Origin: JBGAPI01 sp044221335
Lineage (GTDB): Bacteria; Pseudomonadota; Gammaproteobacteria; Xanthomonadales; Ahniellaceae
NCBI GenBank assembly: GCA_044221335.1
Contig: JBGAPI010000025.1
Span: 1 to 64,000, forward strand
DNA length: 64,000 nucleotides
Reading direction: 5' to 3'
The notes beneath the pieces were generated by a model. That model was given only the letters and a program-made list of their open reading frames with translations, had not been told where the DNA came from and did no database searches. The position numbers and the translations under genes were made by a program. Numbering within the stretch: position 1 is the first letter of the stretch; each line of letters begins with the position of its first letter. This document shows positions 59,379 to 64,000 of the stretch, one piece after another.

Positions 59379-59773
59379 AGCGCGTCCAGCAGGGCGCTCA
59401 CCTTGGCGCCGATGGTGTCGCGGACGACACGGTAGCCGTCGTCGTCCATCTCGCGCGGGTCGGGCAGGGCCCAGTCCTCGCGGATCCGCGCCGGTACCCA
59501 GGGGCAGCTGTCTCCGCAGCCCATGGTGATCACCGCGTCGAACTCGCCGTGGACCTCGTCCAGCGATTTCGAGACGTGCCCGGAGAGGTCGTAGCCGAGC
59601 TCGCCCATGAAGCGGATCGCCTTCGGGTTGATCCGGCCGGACGGCTTCGAGCCGGCGCTGTGCGCCTCGACCCGGTCGCCGCCGTGGATGCGGGCGAAGG
59701 CCTCGGCCATCTGGCTGCGGTTGGAATTCTCGACACAGACGAACAGGACCCGCTTGCGTTGTTCCGGACTCAT
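59375..59773 (-). CDS. arsC: Thioredoxin-type arsenate reductase ArsC
   Basis: A 132-residue protein of the low-molecular-weight phosphatase fold. FVCVENSNRSQMAEAF contains the Cys-x5-Arg loop (CVENSNR) that attacks arsenate; GCGDSCPWVP carries the Cys pair used in the disulfide relay; and the general-acid Asp is in ALPDPREMDD. It reduces arsenate to arsenite using thioredoxin. The start overlaps the arsR stop by 4 bases and the stop overlaps the aquaporin start, so the three are coupled. Confidence 0.94.
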   Translation of the reverse strand: MSPEQRKRVLFVCVENSNRSQMAEAFARIHGGDRVEAHSAGSKPSGRINPKAIRFMGELGYDLSGHVSKSLDEVHGEFDAVITMGCGDSCPWVPARIREDWALPDPREMDDDGYRVVRDTIGAKVSALLDAL

Positions 59774-60111
59774 CGCTTCGTTTTCCGTGGAAGGGGTACG
59801 CAGACCGTCGACGGCCCGCAGCTTTGCATTCCGGCGCAGCAGTTGTCGGTCAGGAACGCGAGCAGCGCGTTCATCCGGTCGTAGCCGGCGCGGATCCGGA
59901 TCACCCGGCCCTCGCGCTCGTCCTCCACCAGACCGGCACCGCGCAGCACGTTGAGATGGGCACTCAAGGTCGCCGGCGGGATCGCGACGAGCTCGCGCAG
60001 CTCGCCGACGGCAAGCCCGTCCGGCCCGGCCTGCACCAGGAAACGAAAGGCGGCAAGACGAGTCTCGTGACTGAGCGCGGCCAGCACGGCGACGGCATCG
60101 GCGGATTCCAT
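59770..60111 (-). CDS. arsR: ArsR arsenic-responsive repressor
   Basis: A 113-residue winged-helix repressor. LSHETRLAAFRFLVQAGPDGLAVGELRELVAIPPATLSAHLNVLRGAGLV is the DNA-binding part, RRE-type wing EREGRVIRIRA follows. The C-terminal tail has NCCAGMQSCG: a Cys pair and a third Cys, the arrangement of the type found in ArsR proteins that bind arsenite near the C-terminus. It is the first gene of the coupled arsR-arsC-aquaporin unit, with palindromes just upstream as the likely operator. Confidence 0.92.
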   Translation of the reverse strand: MESADAVAVLAALSHETRLAAFRFLVQAGPDGLAVGELRELVAIPPATLSAHLNVLRGAGLVEDEREGRVIRIRAGYDRMNALLAFLTDNCCAGMQSCGPSTVCVPLPRKTKR

Positions 60112-60139
60112 GATTCTATATTTCCAGAATCATGGAAAT
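60112..60139. promoter_or_regulatory. Candidate ArsR operator
   Basis: Two interlocked inverted repeats in an AT-rich stretch: GATTCT (60112-60117) with AGAATC (60126-60131), and ATTTCC (60120-60125) with GGAAAT (60134-60139). They lie directly at the arsR start, as for autoregulated ArsR genes. Confidence 0.55.
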
Positions 60140-60197
60140 CATGTCAATGCTCCGGGCGCCGCAGTGCGACTCCGACGAGGCGAGAGTCGCGACTGCA

Positions 60198-60218
60198 ATG
60201 CCGGGCGCCGGCCCGGCA
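60198..60218 (-). terminator. Hairpin after nrdB
   Basis: On the minus strand TGCCGGGC, loop CGGC, GCCCGGCA then TTGCAG, 6 bases after the nrdB stop. Stable stem but a poor T tract. Confidence 0.5.
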
Positions 60219-60223
60219 CTGGG

Positions 60224-61234
60224 TCAGAAGGCCGCGTCGAACGCGACCTCGCCGGAGACTCCGAGCTGGTACGCCGACACCCGCCGCTCGAAGAAGTTGG
60301 CGAGCTCCTGCACGTCCTGCAGGTCCATGAAGCCGAACGGATTGCGCGCGCCGTAGCGGATCGGCAGTCCCAGCTGCAGCAGGCGCTGGTCGGCGACGAA
60401 CTCGAGGTACTGCCGCATGTCGGCGCGCGACAGTCCGGCCATCCCGCCCGACAGCACATCGTCGGCGAAGGCGAGCTCGCAGGCCACCGCTTCGTCGAGC
60501 ATCGCCCGCACCTGGTCGGCCATCGCGGCGTCGAACAGCTCCGGCTCCTCTTCGCGCGCGACCCGGATCGCCTCGAAGGCGAAGGCCATGTGGCCACTCT
60601 CGTCGCGAAACACCCAGTTGGTGCCGGCAGCGAGGCCGTGCAGCAGGCCGCGCGAGCGCAGGTAGTAGACGTAGGCGAAGGCGGCGAAGAAGAACAGGCC
60701 TTCGACGCAGGCGGCGAAGCAGATGAGATTGAGCAGGAAGGCGCGGCGCTGTTCGCGCGAGTCCAGCCGGTCGAGCGACCCGATCGAGCCCATCCAGCGG
60801 AAGCAGAACTCGGCCTTGCGCCGGATCGACGGCACGTGTTCGACCGCGGCGAAGGCCCGGGCGCGCGCCTCCGGCGACGGCAGGTAGGTGTCGAGCAGCG
60901 TGAGGTAGAACTGCACGTGCAGCGCCTCCTCGTACAACTGCCGCGACAGGAACAGCCGCGCCTCCGGGGCGTTGAGGTGGCGGTAGAGATTGAGCACGAG
61001 ATTGTTGCCGACGATGGTGTCGCCGGTGGCGAAGAACGCGACCAGGCGCTCGACCAGATGCCGCTCGGCGGTGCCGAGCTTCGCGTGCAGGTCGGCGACG
61101 TCGAGCGAGAAGTCGATCTCCTCGACGGTCCAGGTGTTGCGGATCGCCGCGCGGTAGCGCTCGTAGAAGTCGGGGTAGCGCATCGGCCGGAGCGTCAGCG
61201 CATAGCCGGGATCGAGCAGGCGGGCGGCGCTCAC
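60224..61234 (-). CDS. nrdB: Class I ribonucleotide reductase beta subunit NrdB
   Basis: A 336-residue di-iron radical protein. LLDPGYALTLRPMRYPDFYERYRAAIRNTWTVEEIDFS is the family start. Iron ligands and radical site are in QLYEEALHVQFY, where Glu-x2-His-x3-Tyr keeps the tyrosyl radical position of E. coli NrdB Tyr122; WVFRDESGHMAFAF carries later ligands. The GTG start at 61234 overlaps the nrdA stop (GTGA). The long open frame beyond to 63934 is not real. Partner of NrdA; expression likely follows the cobalamin riboswitch upstream. Confidence 0.94.
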   Translation of the reverse strand: MSAARLLDPGYALTLRPMRYPDFYERYRAAIRNTWTVEEIDFSLDVADLHAKLGTAERHLVERLVAFFATGDTIVGNNLVLNLYRHLNAPEARLFLSRQLYEEALHVQFYLTLLDTYLPSPEARARAFAAVEHVPSIRRKAEFCFRWMGSIGSLDRLDSREQRRAFLLNLICFAACVEGLFFFAAFAYVYYLRSRGLLHGLAAGTNWVFRDESGHMAFAFEAIRVAREEEPELFDAAMADQVRAMLDEAVACELAFADDVLSGGMAGLSRADMRQYLEFVADQRLLQLGLPIRYGARNPFGFMDLQDVQELANFFERRVSAYQLGVSGEVAFDAAF

Positions 61235-63657
61235 TGGCAGGCCTCGCAGCCGCCCGGATTCTCGAGCGAACAGGCCACCGCCGCCGTCGCGCTGTCCGCG
61301 GCGCCGCCCTCCGACACCGTGGTCTTCGCGATCCGCGTGGCCGGACGGGAGCGCAGGTAGTAGGTGGTCTTGATCCCCTGCTTCCACGCGTACATGTACA
61401 TCGACGACAGCGCGCCGATGTTCGGGTTCTCGATGAACAGGTTGAGCGAAGCCGACTGGTCGATGTAGGGACCGCGCGCGGCCGCGAGGTCGATCAGCGC
61501 ACGCATCGGCAGCTCCCACGCGGTACGGTAGATGCGACGAAGGTCCGCGGGGATCTCCTCGATCCCCTGGATCGAGCCCTCCGCCAGCTTGATCCGGTCG
61601 CGCACCGGCGCGGTCCAGAGCCCGAGCCGCTTCAGCTCCTCGACCAGGTAGCGGTTCACCTGCAGGAAGTCGCCGGAAAGGGTCTCGCGTTTGAACAGGT
61701 TCGAGACCTGCGGCTCGATGCACTCGTAGCAACCGGCGATCGACGCGATGGTCGCGGTCGGAGCGATCGCGATCAGCAGCGAATTGCGCAGGCCGTGGCG
61801 GCCGATGCGCTCGCGCAGCGCGTCCCAGCGCGCCGGGTCGGCGGGCGTGACGCCCCAGGCGTCGAACTGCAGCTGGCCGGCGGCCGCGCGGGTGTCGTCG
61901 AAGCTCGGGTGCGGACCTCGCTCCGCGGCGAGCTCCGAGGAGGTTTCGAGCGCGTGGAAATAGATCGTCTCGGCGATCGCGGTCGACAGCCGCCGCGCAG
62001 CCTCGCTGTCGAAGGCCAGGCGCTGGCGGAAGAACACGTCCTGCAGCCCCATCACGCCGAGCCCGACCGGGCGCCAGCGCAGGTTGCCGCGGCGCGCCGT
62101 GTCGATCGGATAGAAATTGAGGTCGATCACCCGGTCGAGCTGCCGCACCGCGAGGCGCACGGTCTCGGCCAGGCGCTCGAAGTCGAAGGCACCGTCGTCG
62201 TCCAGGTGCTGCGCGAGGTTGATCGAGCCGAGGTTGCACACCGCCGTCTCGTCGGCCGAGGTCACCTCGAGGATCTCGGTGCACAGGTTCGACAGGTGGA
62301 TGACATTGCCCGGCTTCGCCGTCTGGTTGCCGCTGCGGTTGCAGGTGTCCTTGAAGGTCATCCAGCCATTGCCGGTCTGCGCCAGCGTGCGCATCATCCG
62401 GGCATAGAGCTCGCGCGCGCGGACGACCTTGCGGGCCAGGCCCGCCGACTCGGCCGCCGCGTAGCTGCGCTCGAATTCCTCGCCCCAGGTGTCGATCAGC
62501 TGCGGCACGTCCTTCGGATCGAACAGCGCCCAGTCGCCGTCGGCCTCGACCCGCTGCATGAACAGGTCCGGCACCCAGTTGGCGAGATTGAGGTTGTGGG
62601 TGCGACGGCCGTCGTCGCCGGTGTTGTCGCGCAGTTCCAGGAATTCCTCGATGTCGGCGTGCCAGGTCTCGAGGTAGACGCAGGCGGCACCCTTGCGCTT
62701 GCCGCCCTGGTTGACCGCGAGGACCGACGCATCCAGCGTCTTCAGCCACGGCACGATGCCGTTCGACAGTCCGTTGGTGGAACGGATCAGCGAGCCGCGC
62801 GAGCGCACCCGCGAATAGGACAGCCCGATGCCGCCGGAGAACTTCGAGAGCAGCGCGACGTCGCCGTAGCGGCGGTAGATCGCCTCCAGCGAGTCCTCCG
62901 GCGAGTCGAGCAGGAAGCACGACGACAGCTGCTCGTGGCGGGTGCCGGAATTGAACAGCGTCGGCGAGCTCGGCAGGTAGGACAGGGTCGCCATCCGCTG
63001 GTAGAGCGCGAGCGCGCCGCCGACGTCTTCGGACAGCGCGCAGGCGATCCGCATGAAGAACTGCTGCGGCGTCTCGATCACCGTGCGCGCCGTCGGATGG
63101 CGCAGCAGGTAGCGGTCGTAGAGCGTGCGCAGGCCGAAGTAGTCGAAGCGGCGGTCGTGCTCGACGTCGATCGCGTCGTTCAGCTTGCGCGCGTGGGCCT
63201 GGACGAAGGCGAGCAGCCGGTCGTTGACGAGACCGAGATCGTGGCCGCGGGAGACCGACTGCGAGAACGCGTGGATCTCCTGACCGGCGACCTCCTTGAC
63301 GAGGGTGCCGGACAGGAGCCGCGCCGCGAGTCGGCCGTACTCCGGCTCCTCGCCGATCAGTTGCGCCGCGGTGCGGATCGACAGTTCGTCGAGCTCGCGG
63401 GTCGAGGCGCCGTCGTAGAGGCCCGAGATGGTGCGGGTCGCGACGCGCATCGGGTCGACCGCGTGCAGTCCGTCGGCCGAGCGGGCGACCGCACGGACGA
63501 TCTTGTTGAGGTCGACCGGCTCGCGGCGGCCATTTCGCTTGGTCACGGTCATGCCGCCGTTGTGCGGCGGGGGCGTCAGGGTCAGGGTCGGGGTCGGGGG
63601 AAGGTCGGCGCCGGCGGCGCTGCGGCGATCGAAGCTCGGGGCGAGGGTCGGGTTCAT
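61231..63657 (-). CDS. nrdA: Class I ribonucleotide reductase alpha subunit NrdA
   Basis: An 808-residue catalytic subunit. After a 35-residue Pro/Thr-rich extension comes an ATP cone (TVTKRNGRREPVDLNKIVRAVAR) for allosteric activity control, then the barrel with SSCFLLDSP (redox Cys), NLCTEI and CNLGSINL (active-site Cys and Asn), and the C-terminal GGCEACQ Cys pair that passes electrons in. It reduces ribonucleotides to deoxyribonucleotides with NrdB. GGAG is 6 bases before ATG 63657. The 220 bp between the start and the riboswitch-like B12 box hold a palindrome (63796-63816) but no gene. Confidence 0.95.
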   Translation of the reverse strand: MNPTLAPSFDRRSAAGADLPPTPTLTLTPPPHNGGMTVTKRNGRREPVDLNKIVRAVARSADGLHAVDPMRVATRTISGLYDGASTRELDELSIRTAAQLIGEEPEYGRLAARLLSGTLVKEVAGQEIHAFSQSVSRGHDLGLVNDRLLAFVQAHARKLNDAIDVEHDRRFDYFGLRTLYDRYLLRHPTARTVIETPQQFFMRIACALSEDVGGALALYQRMATLSYLPSSPTLFNSGTRHEQLSSCFLLDSPEDSLEAIYRRYGDVALLSKFSGGIGLSYSRVRSRGSLIRSTNGLSNGIVPWLKTLDASVLAVNQGGKRKGAACVYLETWHADIEEFLELRDNTGDDGRRTHNLNLANWVPDLFMQRVEADGDWALFDPKDVPQLIDTWGEEFERSYAAAESAGLARKVVRARELYARMMRTLAQTGNGWMTFKDTCNRSGNQTAKPGNVIHLSNLCTEILEVTSADETAVCNLGSINLAQHLDDDGAFDFERLAETVRLAVRQLDRVIDLNFYPIDTARRGNLRWRPVGLGVMGLQDVFFRQRLAFDSEAARRLSTAIAETIYFHALETSSELAAERGPHPSFDDTRAAAGQLQFDAWGVTPADPARWDALRERIGRHGLRNSLLIAIAPTATIASIAGCYECIEPQVSNLFKRETLSGDFLQVNRYLVEELKRLGLWTAPVRDRIKLAEGSIQGIEEIPADLRRIYRTAWELPMRALIDLAAARGPYIDQSASLNLFIENPNIGALSSMYMYAWKQGIKTTYYLRSRPATRIAKTTVSEGGAADSATAAVACSLENPGGCEACQ

Positions 63658-63879
63658 CGGTGTCTCCGGTGCGTGACGCACGGCTGCCGCCGTTCCCTCG
63701 ACGGCGACATGGACGGGAACGCGGCATCGTCGGCGATGACCGATGCGACCTCGCCCCCGCGGGCGTTCGGGATTCCGGACGGCGATGAGCGGGACTCCGA
63801 CCCGCGCGGGATCGGAATGCCGGACATCTCCCCCCGGAGACTCCTGGGCCGTGACCGCGCGGTGTGCAAGGCGCGGCTG

Positions 63880-64000
63880 TCGGCAGGTCTTCGGGCTGGT
63901 GGACGGCGAGCCGGAACCGAATCGTTCCCGGCACGACCTACTGGCCGTCGCTTCCCAGGTCGGCGAGACCCAGTGCGGATGACGGCGGTCGTTTCCACAT
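63880..64000 (-). promoter_or_regulatory. Cobalamin riboswitch, 3' part (cut by the window edge)
   Basis: The minus strand from 63998 reads CGCACTGGGTCTCGCCGACC, TGGGAAGCGACGGCCAGTAG, then CAGCCCGAAGACCTGCCG (63899-63882). The last matches the B12 box (AGYCAGGAGACCTGCC) except for three bases; CACTGG and TGGGAAG in front match the conserved core of cobalamin riboswitches. The 5' elements would be beyond position 64000. It is 225 bases before nrdA, so would repress the class I enzyme when cobalamin is plentiful, as known for organisms that also have a B12-dependent class II reductase. Confidence 0.75.

Noticed and set aside
60224..63934. Open frame of 1,236 codons on the minus strand
   Set aside because: Only its last 336 codons (NrdB) are real; the rest is nrdA in another frame. 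The GTG start of nrdB at 61234 explains the end.
63654..63998. Minus-strand ORF in the nrdA leader
   Set aside because: It runs through the riboswitch-like region; the only ATG with a purine-rich site (near 63825) has no spacer and the translation has no features.

Overview
The window looks like draft-quality chromosome of a GC-rich gammaproteobacterium, most likely of the Xanthomonadales/Lysobacterales and perhaps near Rhodanobacteraceae. Supporting signs are the very high GC, the PilU type gene, secreted proteins with family-typical tails (one ends EIFGNSFD), and several short palindromic intergenic repeat families, including one opening TAGGGCGGGC and one built on CATTGCGAGCGCAGCGAAGC. The taxonomy is inference. 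One run of N (29621-29627) and two genes each interrupted by a pair of nearby frameshifts (39603-40063 and 40193-41688) suggest local sequence errors.

Layout. 1-6573: an ArsR-type regulator, desaturase, DCC-family protein and DUF2306-type membrane protein, then a LytS/LytR two-component pair and a secreted beta-rich protein. 6597-18231: a large RNA-repair island. From a near-consensus sigma54 promoter at 16469-16486 the minus strand carries Ro60 (TROVE/vWA), a small membrane protein, a bacterial Y RNA with a circularly permuted tRNA domain, a second structured hairpin, rtcB, an unknown conserved-looking gene, rtcA, another RNA with tRNA-like geometry, hen1 and pnkp. The sigma54 activator rtcR (CARF + AAA+) is divergent. 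The island therefore joins the Rtc/Ro60 and Pnkp/Hen1 RNA-repair systems under one apparent promoter.

18541-23509: a large secreted multidomain protein, a 2OG-Fe(II) oxygenase and cystathionine beta-synthase. 23692-29799: an ECF-type sigma factor, a small membrane protein, a Ser/Thr kinase and a TPR-CHAT caspase-like protein, probably one signalling module. 30277-33645: a YdcH-like protein, a possible 35-residue ORF, a lipoprotein/OmpA pair and PilU. 33923-40063: tyrosine/homogentisate catabolism (maiA, fahA, hmgA, hpd) with a divergent MarR regulator and a clear palindromic operator. 40193-48620: a POT peptide transporter (frameshifted), a HupE-like/TPR/DUF4331 operon, a GMC oxidoreductase and a membrane protein.

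49089-54915: a phosphate regulon (pstS, pstC, pstA, pstB, phoU and a phosphate-type porin) with a Pho box before pstS. 55237-58658: a phospholipid N-methyltransferase, phosphatidylserine decarboxylase and a divergent class III aminotransferase. 58698-60111: an arsR-arsC-aquaporin arsenic operon. 60224-63657: class I ribonucleotide reductase nrdAB, preceded at the window edge by what looks like the 3' part of a cobalamin riboswitch.

A recurrent oddity is that the TAG of the TAGGGCG repeat is used as the stop codon of at least six genes. No CRISPR array, rRNA, canonical tRNA, prophage or insertion sequence was seen.
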